NCBI RefSeq assembly: GCF_900113605.1
Contig: NZ_FOPY01000007.1
Location: 218,956-282,955 of the forward strand
Direction: 5' to 3'
Origin: Modicisalibacter xianhensis
Lineage (GTDB): Bacteria > Pseudomonadota > Gammaproteobacteria > Pseudomonadales > Halomonadaceae
Length of the DNA: 64,000 bases
This document shows positions 33,147 through 43,265 of this stretch, piece by piece. How positions within the stretch are numbered: position 1 is the stretch's first letter; every line of letters begins with the position of its first letter. The notes under the pieces are model-generated. The model searched no databases, had not been told where the DNA came from, and worked only from the letters and a program-made list of their open reading frames with translations. The translations under genes and the position numbers were made by a program.

Positions 33147-34339
33147 CGGCACGTCGTCTGCAGCGCATCAGGCAGCGCCTGTCGACCCGGGGTCAGCCGT
33201 TCGATGGTTGGCTGCTGCTGGCCGCCGTGGCATTGCTGATGGTCGGACTGGTCATGGTCACGTCGGCCTCGACCGAGGTGGCGACCGGGCTGACCGGTAA
33301 TCCCTTCTACTACGGTATCCGTCACGGGGTGTTCGTGGTCATCGCTACCGGGGTGGCGGCTGGCGTGCTCTATGTGCCCCTGGCCTCGTGGCAGCGTAAC
33401 GGCCCCTGGCTATTGCTGGCCGGGTTCTTTCTGCTGATTGCGGTGCTGATCGTCGGCACCGAGGTCAATGGCAGCAAGCGCTGGATTCCGCTGGGACCGA
33501 TCAATGTCCAGGCGTCCGAAGTGGCCAAGCTGTTCCTCATCATCTATGTGGCGGGTTACCTGGAGCGTTTCCTGCCTGGGGTCCGCAAGTCCTGGTGGGA
33601 ATTTCTCAAGCCGCTGATCATTCTGATGCCCATGGGCGTTCTGCTGATCATGGAGCCCGACTACGGTGCCCTGGTGGTAATGACGGGCTGCGTGATGGGC
33701 ATGCTGCTACTGGCGGGCGCGCCGCTGATTCGTTTCATCCTGCTGCTCAGTGCAGTGCTGGCGCTGGGAGGCTATATCGCCATCGCGGAGCCTTACCGCC
33801 TGGAGCGCATCACCAGCTTTGCCGACCCCTGGGCCGACATGTACGACTCGGGATACCAGCTGACCCAGGCGCTGATTGCCTACGGTCGCGGGCACTGGTT
33901 GGGCCTGGGCCTGGGCGACAGCGTCCAGAAACTCTTCTACCTGCCCGAGGCGCACACCGATTTCGTGTTCGCCGTGATCGCCGAGGAGTTGGGCCTGGTC
34001 GGTGCTGTATCCGTGGTCGGCCTGTTCGCACTGCTGGTCTATCGCGCCTTGCATATCGGCCGCCAGGCGGAACTGCAGCGATTGCCGTTCGCGGCGTATC
34101 TCAGCTACGGTATCGGGCTGGTCTTTGGTGCCCAGGCCTTCATCAATATCGGGGTCAGTACCGGTATCCTGCCGACCAAGGGTCTTACCTTGCCTCTGTT
34201 GAGCTATGGCGGCTCGAGCCTGGTGGTCAGTTGCGTGATGGTGGCGCTGCTGCTGCGCGTCGATAACGAAACGCGTCGACGTCGGCAAGCGCCGGCCCCG
34301 GCACCAACCCAACGAGTACAAGGAGCGGCATCCCAGTGA
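33143..34339 (+). CDS. ftsW: Septal peptidoglycan polymerase FtsW
   Basis: SEDS-family membrane glycosyltransferase that polymerises lipid II at the septum with FtsI. It has 398 residues and about ten membrane helices. Typical segments: MVTSAS after the first helix, GSKRWIPLGPINVQASEVAKL, the EPDYGALVVM motif, and SYGGSSLV near the end. ATG at 33143 overlaps the murD stop; its own stop overlaps murG. Confidence 0.96.
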   Translation: MTARRLQRIRQRLSTRGQPFDGWLLLAAVALLMVGLVMVTSASTEVATGLTGNPFYYGIRHGVFVVIATGVAAGVLYVPLASWQRNGPWLLLAGFFLLIAVLIVGTEVNGSKRWIPLGPINVQASEVAKLFLIIYVAGYLERFLPGVRKSWWEFLKPLIILMPMGVLLIMEPDYGALVVMTGCVMGMLLLAGAPLIRFILLLSAVLALGGYIAIAEPYRLERITSFADPWADMYDSGYQLTQALIAYGRGHWLGLGLGDSVQKLFYLPEAHTDFVFAVIAEELGLVGAVSVVGLFALLVYRALHIGRQAELQRLPFAAYLSYGIGLVFGAQAFINIGVSTGILPTKGLTLPLLSYGGSSLVVSCVMVALLLRVDNETRRRRQAPAPAPTQRVQGAASQ

Positions 34340-35445
34340 ACTCCCAGTCAGCGCAGTCGCGTCGGGCATTGATCATGGCCGGTGGTACCGGCGGTCACGT
34401 GATACCGGCCCTGTCACTGGCGCGTGCCCTGCAGGCGCGTGGCGTGGATGTCGAGTGGCTGGGAAGTCCTCGCGGTATCGAGAATCGCCTGGTTCCCGAG
34501 GCGAACATACCACTGCATTGCATCGATGTCGCCGGGCTACGCGGCAACGGTGCCGCTGGCTGGCTGGCCGCCCCCTGGCGACTCGCCCGAGCCATCGGCC
34601 AGGCACGCCGCGTCATCCGGCGCTACGATCCGCAGCTGGTGGTGGGCATGGGCGGCTTTGCCAGCGGGCCTGGCGGTCTGGCGGCTCGGCTATCCCGTCG
34701 TCCCTTGGTCATTCACGAGCAGAACGCGGTCGCCGGCATGACCAACCAGGCGCTGTCGCGCCTGGCGACACGGGTGTATGCCGCATTCCCCGGTGCCTTT
34801 CGCAAGGCGGGCAAGGCCCATCGCGAGATCGTCATCGGCAATCCCGTACGCGATGCTATCGCAGCGCTAGGCACGGTGCCCCGCCAGGCCGAGGCCATGC
34901 GCGGCAGACGCCTGCGCCTGCTGGTCGTAGGCGGCTCGCTGGGTGCCGTGGCGCTCAACGAGTGCCTGCCCCAAGCGCTGGCGCATCTGGACGAAGACCG
35001 CCGGCCCGAGGTGCGTCACCAGGCCGGGCGTGGCAAGGAGGACGCCACGCAGCAGGGCTATGTCGCGGCCAACGTCGAGGCCGAGGTCAGCGATTTCATC
35101 GATGACATGGCCGCCGCCTACGACTGGGCCGACATGGTGGTGTGTCGGGCAGGGGCGCTGACCGTCGCCGAGCTTGCCGCTGCCGCCAAGCCGGCCCTGT
35201 TCGTCCCCTTTCCCCATGCCGTCGACGACCACCAGACGGCCAATGCGCGTCATCTGGTCGATGCCGGCGCGGCACGACTGATTCCCCAGACTACCCTGAG
35301 TGCGGAGGGGCTGGCGGAGACGCTGGCTGCCGTACTCAATCCTGATGTTCTCGCCACCATGGCCGGTGCCGCACGTGCCTGTGCTCACCTCGATGCCGTC
35401 GATCGCCTGGTGGCGGGCTGCTTGGAGATCGGTTTTGAGCAATAG
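34336..35445 (+). CDS. murG: Lipid II synthase MurG (GT28 family)
   Basis: Peripheral membrane glycosyltransferase adding GlcNAc to lipid I. Gly-rich loop [16 protein letters not shown], the second loop [16 protein letters not shown], and the UDP-GlcNAc site [35 protein letters not shown]. It has 369 residues; start GTG at 34336, overlapping ftsW by four bases. Confidence 0.96.
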   Translation: MNSQSAQSRRALIMAGGTGGHVIPALSLARALQARGVDVEWLGSPRGIENRLVPEANIPLHCIDVAGLRGNGAAGWLAAPWRLARAIGQARRVIRRYDPQLVVGMGGFASGPGGLAARLSRRPLVIHEQNAVAGMTNQALSRLATRVYAAFPGAFRKAGKAHREIVIGNPVRDAIAALGTVPRQAEAMRGRRLRLLVVGGSLGAVALNECLPQALAHLDEDRRPEVRHQAGRGKEDATQQGYVAANVEAEVSDFIDDMAAAYDWADMVVCRAGALTVAELAAAAKPALFVPFPHAVDDHQTANARHLVDAGAARLIPQTTLSAEGLAETLAAVLNPDVLATMAGAARACAHLDAVDRLVAGCLEIGFEQ

Positions 35446-36904
35446 CAAGTTTCCTTCCGTGCCGGGACAGGCACGCCGTAACGGGCTGGGCATGCGTCGT
35501 ATCCAGCGCATTCACTTTGTCGGGATCGGCGGTGCCGGCATGTGCGGCATTGCCGAGGTGCTGGCCAACCAGGGCTATCAGGTCAGCGGTAGCGACCTCA
35601 AGGAGTCGGCAGTCACCAGGCATCTGCGTGACGGCGGGATTCGTGTCGAGATTGGTCATGCGACCGAGAACGCCGAGAATGCCGACGTCGTCGTCGTATC
35701 GACGGCCGTCGATGCCAGCAACCCCGAAATTGCCTGGGCGCGCGAGCACCGTGTCCCCGTCGTTCGACGGGCGGAGATGCTGGCCGAACTGATGCGCTTT
35801 CGGCATGGCATTGCCGTGGCCGGTACGCATGGCAAGACGACCACTACCAGCCTGACCGCGACCTTGCTCGCCGAGGGCGGTTTTGACCCGACATTCGTCA
35901 TTGGCGGCAAGCTGACCAGTGCGGGGACCAATGCCCGGCTCGGCGAAGGGGATTACCTGGTCGCCGAGGCCGACGAATCGGATGCCTCCTTCCTGCATCT
36001 GCAACCCATGGTGGCCATCGTCACCAACATCGATGCCGACCACATGGCGACCTACGCCGGGGACTTTTCCCGGCTCAAGGACACCTTCATCGAGTTTCTG
36101 CACAATCTGCCGTTCTATGGCATGGCGGTGCTGTGCCTTGACGATGACAACGTGCGCAAACTGCTCCCGCGTGTGCAGCGCCAGTTCGTGACCTACGGCT
36201 TCAGCCCGGACGCGGATTATCGAATCGCCGATTTTGTCCAGGAAGCGGGTGAAATTCGTTTCACGGCACTCAGGCCCGAAGGGCACGCGCCTTTGCAGGT
36301 GCGTCTGGCGATGCCCGGCGAGCACAACGCCCAGAATGCCCTGGCCGCGATTGCCGTGGCGACCGATGCGGGCGTCGATGACGAGGCGATCCAGCGTGGC
36401 CTGGCCGGCTTCGCTGGCGTCGGCCGACGTTTTCAGGTGCATGGCGAGTATGCGCTGCCTCAGGAAGCCGGCGAGGTCATGCTGGTCGACGACTACGGCC
36501 ATCATCCGCGCGAGGTCGAGATGGTGATCAGGGCCGTGCGGGCGGGATGGCCCGAACGGCGGCTGGTGATGCTCTACCAGCCGCACCGCTACTCGCGTAC
36601 TCACGACCTGTACGAGGATTTCGTCCGCGTATTATCGGGTGTCGATACGCTGTTGCTGCTTGACGTCTACAGCGCGGGCGAAGCGCCTATTCCCGGTGCC
36701 GAGGGGCGTACCCTGGCTGGCTCGATACGCCAGCGTGGCCAGGTCGACCCGATTTTCGTCGAGCAAAAGAGCGAGCTGCCCAGGCTGCTTGCGCATGTGC
36801 TGCGCGATGGCGACATCCTGATTACCCAAGGGGCCGGGGACGTCGGGGGCATTGCGATTGCGCTGGCGGCCAGCCGGCTTGGGCTTGATGAGGTGGAACT
36901 ATGA
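35435..36904 (+). CDS. murC: UDP-N-acetylmuramate-L-alanine ligase MurC
   Basis: Adds L-alanine, the first residue of the stem peptide. Motifs: [25 protein letters not shown] loop [21 protein letters not shown] and [14 protein letters not shown]. The start is uncertain: TTG at 35435 (489 residues, GGAG upstream, overlapping murG by 11 bases) fits the family's short basic N-terminal extension. GTG 35459 and ATG 35492 (470 residues) are alternatives. The stop overlaps the ddlB ATG. Confidence 0.95.
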   Translation: MSNSKFPSVPGQARRNGLGMRRIQRIHFVGIGGAGMCGIAEVLANQGYQVSGSDLKESAVTRHLRDGGIRVEIGHATENAENADVVVVSTAVDASNPEIAWAREHRVPVVRRAEMLAELMRFRHGIAVAGTHGKTTTTSLTATLLAEGGFDPTFVIGGKLTSAGTNARLGEGDYLVAEADESDASFLHLQPMVAIVTNIDADHMATYAGDFSRLKDTFIEFLHNLPFYGMAVLCLDDDNVRKLLPRVQRQFVTYGFSPDADYRIADFVQEAGEIRFTALRPEGHAPLQVRLAMPGEHNAQNALAAIAVATDAGVDDEAIQRGLAGFAGVGRRFQVHGEYALPQEAGEVMLVDDYGHHPREVEMVIRAVRAGWPERRLVMLYQPHRYSRTHDLYEDFVRVLSGVDTLLLLDVYSAGEAPIPGAEGRTLAGSIRQRGQVDPIFVEQKSELPRLLAHVLRDGDILITQGAGDVGGIAIALAASRLGLDEVEL

Positions 36905-37848
36905 GCCGCAACCAGCAAATAAGTGAAACACCGAGTCCTTCGGATTTCGGTCGTGTGGTCGTGTTGTACGGGGGCGAGTCGGCGGAACGCGAAGTCTCCC
37001 TGGTCAGCGGGGCTGCCGTGCTGGCCTCGCTGCAGCGCAGCGGTGTCGATGCCCGGGGTTACGATCTGGCCGCTGGTGGCCTGAGCGGGCTCGAAGCGCT
37101 GGCGCCGGATCGGGTTTTCATTGCGATGCATGGTCGTGGCGGCGAGGACGGCACCCTGCAGGGGGCATTGGAATTGCTGGGCATACCCTATACCGGCAGT
37201 GGTGTGCTGGCCTCGGCGCTGGGCATGGACAAGCAGCGCACCAAGCAGATATGGCAGGCGCTGGGCCTGCCGACGCCGGAGAGCATCATCCTGTCGCCTG
37301 ATGCCGACTGGCCGGCCGTGGTCGAGCGTCTTGGCCTGCCGATGGTGGTCAAGCCGGTACACGAGGGGTCGACACTGGGCATTACCATCGTCGATAGCCT
37401 CGAGGCGCTCCAGGCTGCCTATCGGGAAGCTGCCCGCTACGACGCGGCGGTCATGGCCGAGCGCTTCATCCGTGGCGAGGAGTATACCGTCTCGCTACTT
37501 GGCGATACCGAGCTGCCGGCCATTCGCGTCGAAGTCCCGAGTGGCTTCTACGATTACGAGGCCAAGTATCATTCCAATGAGACGCTCTATCACCTGCCGT
37601 GCGGTCTCGAGGCATCGACCGAACAGGCCCTGGCGACGCTGTGCCGCCAGGCCTTCGATGCCGTCGGTGGCCGGGGCTGGGGACGGGTGGACGTGATGCG
37701 CGACGCCGAGGCGCGGTTCTGGCTCCTCGAGGTCAACACCGTGCCTGGCATGACCGACCACAGCCTGGTGCCCCAGTCGGCAGCACACGCTGGCCTGGGC
37801 TTCGACGCGCTGGTGCTGCGCATTCTCGCTACGTCACTGGAGCGTTGA
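36901..37848 (+). CDS. ddlB: D-alanine-D-alanine ligase DdlB
   Basis: ATP-grasp enzyme making D-Ala-D-Ala for MurF. Signatures: [38 protein letters not shown] (written in parts), the ATP-grasp [12 protein letters not shown] and the metal site [18 protein letters not shown]. It has 315 residues, the DdlB size. Overlaps murC by four bases; ftsQ follows after four bases. Confidence 0.96.
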   Translation: MSRNQQISETPSPSDFGRVVVLYGGESAEREVSLVSGAAVLASLQRSGVDARGYDLAAGGLSGLEALAPDRVFIAMHGRGGEDGTLQGALELLGIPYTGSGVLASALGMDKQRTKQIWQALGLPTPESIILSPDADWPAVVERLGLPMVVKPVHEGSTLGITIVDSLEALQAAYREAARYDAAVMAERFIRGEEYTVSLLGDTELPAIRVEVPSGFYDYEAKYHSNETLYHLPCGLEASTEQALATLCRQAFDAVGGRGWGRVDVMRDAEARFWLLEVNTVPGMTDHSLVPQSAAHAGLGFDALVLRILATSLER

Positions 37849-37852
37849 AGGT

Positions 37853-38575
37853 ATGGGGTCGGCGGGATCGCGCGGCTCGCTGCTGGGGCTGGTATTGCTG
37901 TTGATACTCCTGGGGGCCGGTGGTCGGACGTTGTGGCTGTGGCTGGACCGGCCCATCGAGCGTGTATCGATTCGCGGCGATCTGGAATACGTGAGTGCTG
38001 CCTACCTGAGGGAGCAGTTGGCGCCGCTGGTGCGGGGCCAGACATGGTTGTCGGTGGATCTCCAGGCGTTGCGTGAACAGGCTCGCGCCATCGATTGGTT
38101 GGCCGAGGTGCGCGTCTCTCGTCACTGGCCGGATGCGCTGACGTTCGAGCTCTATGAGCAGGAGCCAGTTGCACGCTGGAACGACGACTACCTGCTCAAT
38201 CCGCGTGGCGTGCCCTTTCGGCGGGGAGACGTCGCGGTGCCCGAGGGCCTGCCCGACCTGGCCGGGCCTGAAGGCAGTGGGGCAGAAGTCCTGGCGCTTC
38301 TCGACCAGTTACAAAATGGCCTGGCACCCCTGGGCCTGGATGTCACCCAGTTACGTCTCGAGGATCGTGGCGCCTGGCGGTTCCAGGTCAATGATAGTGT
38401 CTGGGTCATGCTTGGCCGTAACCAGCGTGATACGCGCCTGGCTCGCTTCGCGATTGCCTGGCAACGTCAACTTGGCACGCAGTCTTCGCAGATTCGCTAC
38501 ATCGATTTGCGCTATCCGAACGGTGTTGTCGTGGCCTGGCACGGCGAGACCGACGTGGAGATTTCGGAAGGGTAG
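37853..38575 (+). CDS. ftsQ: Cell division protein FtsQ
   Basis: Bitopic divisome protein bridging FtsA/ZipA-side and FtsW/FtsI-side components. One membrane helix (residues about 10-30, LLGLVLLLILLGAGGRTLWLWL) precedes a POTRA domain (ERVSIRGDLEYVSAAYLREQL) and the FtsQ beta domain (WLAEVRVSRHWPDALTFELYEQ). It has 240 residues. Followed by a 206-base gap, unusual in this otherwise gap-free cluster. Confidence 0.94.
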   Translation: MGSAGSRGSLLGLVLLLILLGAGGRTLWLWLDRPIERVSIRGDLEYVSAAYLREQLAPLVRGQTWLSVDLQALREQARAIDWLAEVRVSRHWPDALTFELYEQEPVARWNDDYLLNPRGVPFRRGDVAVPEGLPDLAGPEGSGAEVLALLDQLQNGLAPLGLDVTQLRLEDRGAWRFQVNDSVWVMLGRNQRDTRLARFAIAWQRQLGTQSSQIRYIDLRYPNGVVVAWHGETDVEISEG

Positions 38576-38576
38576 T

Positions 38577-38597
38577 AACGTAAGCGTTGCTTTTTTT
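38577..38597 (+). terminator. Weak terminator-like hairpin after ftsQ
   Basis: A 4 bp stem AACG/CGTT (38577-38580, 38585-38588) is followed by seven T residues (38591-38597), directly after the ftsQ stop. The short stem suggests at most partial termination. Confidence 0.3.
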
Positions 38598-38699
38598 AAC
38601 GCGAGAGCCCGCCAGCAAAGGCGCCGAGGTATTTCTTTCAACAAAAAATCCCCGTATTCTGTTGCTGGCTTTGAGTATGGGCGGATTAAATAATAAGTA

Positions 38700-38727
38700 T
38701 TGTTTACTTAATCGCCTAAAATACTTT
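38700..38727 (+). promoter_or_regulatory. Possible internal promoter for ftsA-ftsZ
   Basis: In a markedly AT-rich stretch (38680-38760), TTGTTT (38700-38705) and TACTTT (38722-38727) are spaced by 16 bases, about 55 bases before the ftsA start. In E. coli ftsA and ftsZ are likewise served by promoters close to the genes. Confidence 0.35.
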
Positions 38728-38781
38728 ATTTAGTTAATAACGGTTTCAAATATTGTGAAGATCGAGGAGTGACCCCGACCC

Positions 38782-40059
38782 ATGGCAGGACAATCCAATG
38801 CTTCCAATATGGTCGTCGGGCTGGATATAGGAACGTCCAAGGTGGTGGCGATCGTTGGGCAGCCCACTGACGATGGTGGGTTGGAGATTGCCGGGATCGG
38901 TTCCCATCCCTCTCGCGGTATGAAGAAAGGGGTGGTCATCAATATCGAGTCCACGGTGCAATCCATCCAGCGCGCCGTGGAAGAAGCCGAACTGATGGCC
39001 GGCTGCGATATCCATTCGGTGTATGTTGGTGTGGCGGGGAGCCATATCAGTTCAATGAACTCCGATGGTGTGGTTGCGATCAAGGATCGTGAGGTCACTC
39101 CATCCGATATCGAGCGGGTCATCGACTCGGCCCGGGCTCGGGCCATTTCCGAAGGGCAACGCATCCTGCATGTGCTGCCCCAGGAGTTCGCCATCGATAC
39201 CCAGGAAGGCATTCGCGAGCCGTTGGGCATGTCAGGCGTGCGGCTCGAGGCTCGGGTGCACCTGGTGACGGCAGCCCTGAATGCCGTGCAGAACATAGAA
39301 AAATGCGTGCGTCGATGCGGGCTCGAGGTGGATGCGATCATCCTCGAGCAGCTGGCGTCGAGCCATGCCGTGCTTACCGAGGACGAGCGTGAGCTGGGCG
39401 TCTGCATGGTCGATATCGGTGGTGGCACGACGGATATCGCCGTGTTCACCGAAGGTGCCATTCGCCATACGGCGGTCATCCCGATCGCCGGCGATCAGGT
39501 GACCAACGATATCGCCATGGCGCTTCGCACACCGACGCAGTACGCCGAGGACATCAAGGTCAAGTACGCCTGCGCACTGACCCAACTGGCCTCGAGCGAT
39601 GAAATGATCAAGGTTCCCAGTGTGGGTGACCGCCCGGCCCGAGATCTGTCTCGCCAAGCCTTGGCCGAAGTGGTCGAACCTCGTTACGAGGAACTGTTTA
39701 CTTTGGTACGCGAAGAACTGCGACGTAGCGGCTACGAGGATCTCGTGGCAGCGGGGGTGGTACTTACCGGGGGGACGTCGCGTATGGAAGGCGTGGTCGA
39801 ATTGGCCGAAGAGATCTTCCATATGCCGGTACGTATTGCCTGTCCGCAGAACGTTCGTGGTCTGGCTGACGTGGTGCGTAATCCGATTTATTCCACGGGA
39901 GTAGGTTTGCTACTCTACGGAATGCGTGATGCCAACAAGCAGGCCCAAGGCCGCGTGGTATCCGCCCAGCCCCGTAGGGAGGAAGTCTCTCGGCGTGGTC
40001 TCAAGGATGGCACTTCGACGCTGGAACGGGTCAAGAGCTGGTTCAAAGGAAATTTTTGA
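38782..40059 (+). CDS. ftsA: Cell division protein FtsA
   Basis: Actin-like protein tethering FtsZ to the membrane. It begins [17 protein letters not shown] after a short lead, has the 1C domain after residue 85, the second phosphate loop [13 protein letters not shown], the adenosine motif [10 protein letters not shown], and the C-terminal amphipathic membrane-targeting helix ([12 protein letters not shown]). It has 425 residues. GAGGAGTGA precedes the ATG. ftsZ follows 37 bases later. Confidence 0.97.
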   Translation: MAGQSNASNMVVGLDIGTSKVVAIVGQPTDDGGLEIAGIGSHPSRGMKKGVVINIESTVQSIQRAVEEAELMAGCDIHSVYVGVAGSHISSMNSDGVVAIKDREVTPSDIERVIDSARARAISEGQRILHVLPQEFAIDTQEGIREPLGMSGVRLEARVHLVTAALNAVQNIEKCVRRCGLEVDAIILEQLASSHAVLTEDERELGVCMVDIGGGTTDIAVFTEGAIRHTAVIPIAGDQVTNDIAMALRTPTQYAEDIKVKYACALTQLASSDEMIKVPSVGDRPARDLSRQALAEVVEPRYEELFTLVREELRRSGYEDLVAAGVVLTGGTSRMEGVVELAEEIFHMPVRIACPQNVRGLADVVRNPIYSTGVGLLLYGMRDANKQAQGRVVSAQPRREEVSRRGLKDGTSTLERVKSWFKGNF

Positions 40060-40096
40060 CAGGGGCCGCATCCATGCGGTCACAGGAGACGGGGCA

Positions 40097-41260
40097 ATGT
40101 TCGAACTGGTAGATAATGCACCTTCCAGCAGCGCAGTCATCAAGGTGATCGGCGTTGGTGGAGGCGGCGGCAATGCCGTCAATCACATGGTCGAAAGCAA
40201 CATCGAGGGCGTCGAATTCATCTGCGCCAACACCGATGCGCAGGCGCTCAAGCGTGTTGCTGCCAAGACCGTTCTCCAGTTGGGTAGTGAAATCACCAAG
40301 GGACTCGGCGCGGGTGCCAGTCCCGAGGTCGGTCGCCAGGCGGCCATGGAGGATCGCGAACGGATCGCCGAATTGCTCCAGGGCGCCGACATGGTCTTCA
40401 TCACGGCGGGCATGGGTGGTGGCACCGGTACCGGTGGCGCACCCGTCGTGGCCCAGGTGGCCAAGGAACTCGGCATCCTCACCGTCGCCGTGGTAACGCG
40501 GCCGTTCCCCTTCGAGGGGCCGAAGCGCATGCGCGTGGCCGAAGAGGGCATGCGTGAGCTGTCCGAGCACGTCGACTCGCTGATCACCATTCCCAACGAG
40601 AAGCTGCTGGCGGTCCTTGGCAAGAGCGCGAGCCTGCTGACCGCGTTCAGCGCCGCCAACGACGTGCTGCTGGGCGCTGTCCAGGGCATCGCCGAGCTGA
40701 TCACCAGCCCGGGTATCATCAACGTCGACTTCGCCGACGTACGTACCGTGATGTCCGAGATGGGGATGGCGATGATGGGTACCGGCGGCGCGACCGGCGA
40801 GAACCGCGCCCGCGAGGCCGCCGAGAAGGCGATTCGCAGCCCGCTGCTCGAGGATATCGACCTGCACGGTGCGCGCGGCATCCTCGTCAACATCACCGCA
40901 GGACCCGACCTGTCGATCGGCGAGTTCAACGATGTTGGTGCAACCGTCCAGGAATTCGCTTCCCAGGATGCGACCATCGTGGTGGGCACGGCAATCGACA
41001 TGGAAATGGCCGACGAACTGCGTGTCACGGTCGTGGCGGCTGGCCTAGATGGACGCAAGGAGAAGGCCGTGACTCGCGAGAGCGTGACGCGTCCCGAAAC
41101 CACGGACTATCGCAAGCTGCAGCAGCCGACGGTCATGCGCCAGCAGGCGGCTAAGGCCGAGCAGGACAATGCCGCCAAGGCGCGTCAGGAAAAGCGCAAG
41201 TCTCAGGAACTCGACGATTACCTCGACATTCCTGCGTTCCTGCGTCGTCAGGCCGATTGA
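40097..41260 (+). CDS. ftsZ: Cell division GTPase FtsZ
   Basis: Tubulin homologue forming the Z ring. Tubulin signature [14 protein letters not shown]7 loop [11 protein letters not shown], and a conserved C-terminal peptide [14 protein letters not shown] that binds FtsA and ZipA. It has 387 residues from the ATG at 40097, with AGGAGACGG upstream. A longer frame begins inside ftsA but the ATG at 40097 matches the family. Confidence 0.98.
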   Translation: MFELVDNAPSSSAVIKVIGVGGGGGNAVNHMVESNIEGVEFICANTDAQALKRVAAKTVLQLGSEITKGLGAGASPEVGRQAAMEDRERIAELLQGADMVFITAGMGGGTGTGGAPVVAQVAKELGILTVAVVTRPFPFEGPKRMRVAEEGMRELSEHVDSLITIPNEKLLAVLGKSASLLTAFSAANDVLLGAVQGIAELITSPGIINVDFADVRTVMSEMGMAMMGTGGATGENRAREAAEKAIRSPLLEDIDLHGARGILVNITAGPDLSIGEFNDVGATVQEFASQDATIVVGTAIDMEMADELRVTVVAAGLDGRKEKAVTRESVTRPETTDYRKLQQPTVMRQQAAKAEQDNAAKARQEKRKSQELDDYLDIPAFLRRQAD

Positions 41261-41332
41261 GTGGAACTATCGAAGGCATAGGGATGGCCGGACGACGAAA
41301 TTTTGTTTAAACAGTCGTTCGATGGTATAGTG

Positions 41333-41341
41333 AACACTGTT
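41333..41341 (+). promoter_or_regulatory. Extended -10 promoter candidate for lpxC
   Basis: TGGTATAGT (41333-41341) is an extended -10 box (TGnTATAGT) about 35 bases before the lpxC start; no good -35 box lies at the right distance. It would give lpxC its own promoter apart from the ftsZ transcript. Confidence 0.45.
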
Positions 41342-41375
41342 TGACAACCTTTTAGTGACAGCCTGGCCATTGCCC

Positions 41376-42290
41376 ATGATCAAACAACGTACTCTCAAGA
41401 ACACCATGCGCGCCACCGGCGTCGGCCTGCATTCCGGTGAGAAAGTCTATCTCACGCTGCGTCCGGCTCCGGTGAATACCGGGATCGTCTTCGTACGGAC
41501 CGATCTCGAGCCCGAGGTGCGCATTCCGGCCCGCGCCGAAAACGTTACCGACACCATGCTGTGTACTGCCCTGTCCAGCAACGGTGCCAAGGTGGCGACC
41601 GTCGAACACTTGATGTCCGCCTTCGCCGGTCTGGGTATCGACAATGCGATTGTCGAGCTCAGCGCGCCGGAGGTGCCGATCATGGACGGCAGCGCGGGAC
41701 CTTTCGTCTTTTTGATCCAGTCCGCTGGCATCGAAGAGCAGAACGCAGCCAAGAAGTTCATCCGTATCAAGCGTGAGATTGGCGTCACCGATAACGGCAA
41801 GGAAGCGCTTTTCCTGCCGTACGACGGCTTCAAGGTATCGTTCTCCATCGATTTCGATCACCCCGTGTTCGACAGTCAGGAGCAGACCGCCGTCGTCGAC
41901 TTCTCCACCACGTCGTTCGTCAAGGAAGTGTCCCGGGCGCGGACATTCGGTTTCATGCGTGACCTGGAATTCCTGCGCTCGCAGAATCTGGCGCTAGGAG
42001 GCAGTCTGGACAATGCCATCGTGGTCGATGAGTACCGCATTCTCAACGAAGGCGGCCTGCGCTACGAGGATGAATTCGTCAAGCATAAGGTGCTCGACGC
42101 GATTGGCGATCTGTATCAGCTTGGTTATAGCCTGATCGGCGAGTTCCGCGGGGTGAAGTCAGGCCACGCCCTGAACAACCAGCTGTGCCGCGAGATGATG
42201 GCCAATCCGGATGCGTGGGAGATCGTCACCTTCGAGGACGAGGCCCAGCAAGCGCCGATTTCCTATGCAGCGCCTGCCATGGCCGTGTGA
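41376..42290 (+). CDS. lpxC: UDP-3-O-acyl-N-acetylglucosamine deacetylase LpxC
   Basis: Zinc deacetylase for the committed step of lipid A synthesis. Zinc and catalytic motifs: [16 protein letters not shown], the [11 protein letters not shown] loop, and [11 protein letters not shown] (zinc ligands His and Asp), then GHALNNQL. It has 304 residues from ATG at 41376. In E. coli LpxC abundance is set by FtsH proteolysis acting on the C-terminal tail; the tail here ends [11 protein letters not shown], similar in hydrophobic nature. Confidence 0.97.
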   Translation: MIKQRTLKNTMRATGVGLHSGEKVYLTLRPAPVNTGIVFVRTDLEPEVRIPARAENVTDTMLCTALSSNGAKVATVEHLMSAFAGLGIDNAIVELSAPEVPIMDGSAGPFVFLIQSAGIEEQNAAKKFIRIKREIGVTDNGKEALFLPYDGFKVSFSIDFDHPVFDSQEQTAVVDFSTTSFVKEVSRARTFGFMRDLEFLRSQNLALGGSLDNAIVVDEYRILNEGGLRYEDEFVKHKVLDAIGDLYQLGYSLIGEFRGVKSGHALNNQLCREMMANPDAWEIVTFEDEAQQAPISYAAPAMAV

Positions 42291-42323
42291 CGCAAGACAC
42301 GTTGTCAGGCAAACCAGGCTTTG

Positions 42324-42352
42324 ACGCCGACCCCTTAGGGTCGGCGTTTTTT
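42324..42352. terminator. Terminator after lpxC
   Basis: A 10 bp stem (42324-42333 with 42338-42347) with loop CTTA is followed by a T-run to 42352. It closes the dcw-lpxC transcript and lies 20 bases from the end of the convergent dciA. Confidence 0.9.
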
Positions 42353-42372
42353 ATGGTGCTATCAGCAGGGGT

Positions 42373-42852
42373 CTAGGAAGAGCGCTGGCGCTCGGCGTGG
42401 GCTGCCAGGCGCTCCAGCGAGCGGCGCAGGCGCGGATCGCTCGTGTCGGCAGCACAGCAGGAAATTTCGTCGGCGGCACGAGACGAGAGACGGCGGGGCT
42501 GGGTGATTGGCACCTTGGGAGGCGAGACGGGGCGAACCTTGAAGGTGAACCCCAGGACCGCCTCGAACTCGGGTAGCTGGCGCAGCAGGGACAACAGGCG
42601 CGTCTGCTCATAGCGCAGCCAGGTCAGCCAGACGGCACGATCGGTGATCACGGTCAGCTTTCCCTGTCGGTAGCCACCCACGAACACGTGCTCGCGGACC
42701 TCCTCGGGAAGATGCTGGCGCAGGTGCTGTTGGGCACGGTCGATGACCCGGGCCATGCGCATCAGGCCACCGAGCTCGCCCGAGCGAGGCTGGGAACCGT
42801 CAAGCAGCCGGGTCATGGGCTGGGCGCGGAAACGCTTAGCCTTTATACTCAT
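42373..42852 (-). CDS. dciA: DUF721 family replicative helicase loader DciA
   Basis: DUF721/DciA-family protein of 159 residues from the ATG at 42852. DciA loads or recruits the DnaB helicase in bacteria that lack the phage-derived loader DnaC. The KH-like DUF721 core is visible (residues about 20-105: HVFVGGYRQGKLTVITDRAVWLTW in parts, LLSLLRQLPEF). The C-terminal third is charged and low-complexity. Its place between lpxC and secA, opposite in strand, is common in gammaproteobacteria that have DciA. Only 65 bases separate it from the divergent secM-like gene. Confidence 0.85.
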   Translation of the reverse strand: MSIKAKRFRAQPMTRLLDGSQPRSGELGGLMRMARVIDRAQQHLRQHLPEEVREHVFVGGYRQGKLTVITDRAVWLTWLRYEQTRLLSLLRQLPEFEAVLGFTFKVRPVSPPKVPITQPRRLSSRAADEISCCAADTSDPRLRRSLERLAAHAERQRSS

Positions 42853-42917
42853 GGGCTTGCTCGCCACTCTGCGAATCGATAGCGGCAATCTACCATGCAA
42901 GGGAGTCTTCCGACAGC

Positions 42918-43265
42918 ATGACCTGCGCCAACCCCTCAGCGATCCATGAGGAGCGCCCGACCCGCCGGCGGACACGCTGGTGGCTGGCTGGGCTGCTGGT
43001 CGGCTGTCTGTTGCCGGCGGGGCTGGTGCAGGCCGAGGCGCTGCGCCTGGCCGAGCGACTGACCCAGATATGCCTGATGGCGCCCGAGGCCATTCGTGCC
43101 CAGTCGCGCCGTGTGGCTCGTCGCAAGGCGCGCCGCCGCTTGCCGTTGCATGTCTCCCAGCCGCGCCGTGCCGCCGTGCCCGCCTGTCGCCCGGCGATGG
43201 GGGTGCCCTGCGCCGGGCAGGATGTCCTGAACCGTCGTGGTCCACCGCAGGTCGCCTTGGCCTGA
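42918..43265 (+). CDS. SecM-like secretion monitor / candidate ribosome-arrest peptide
   Basis: A 115-residue exported protein encoded just upstream of secA, in the position of E. coli secM. The N-terminal 39 residues form a long signal peptide: a basic region (RPTRRRTR), hydrophobic core WLAGLLVGCLLPAGL, then VQA-EA as likely cleavage site. The mature part is arginine-rich without a known domain. Near the end are R107-G108-P109-P110, five residues before the stop. E. coli SecM stalls at R-A-G-P, and another known class of arrest peptides uses R-A-P-P, so R-G-P-P is a strong candidate arrest site. The rest of the E. coli arrest motif (the F and W-I positions) is not seen. The function is inference from position, signal peptide, motif and mRNA pairing (next entry). 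Confidence 0.75.
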   Translation: MTCANPSAIHEERPTRRRTRWWLAGLLVGCLLPAGLVQAEALRLAERLTQICLMAPEAIRAQSRRVARRKARRRLPLHVSQPRRAAVPACRPAMGVPCAGQDVLNRRGPPQVALA

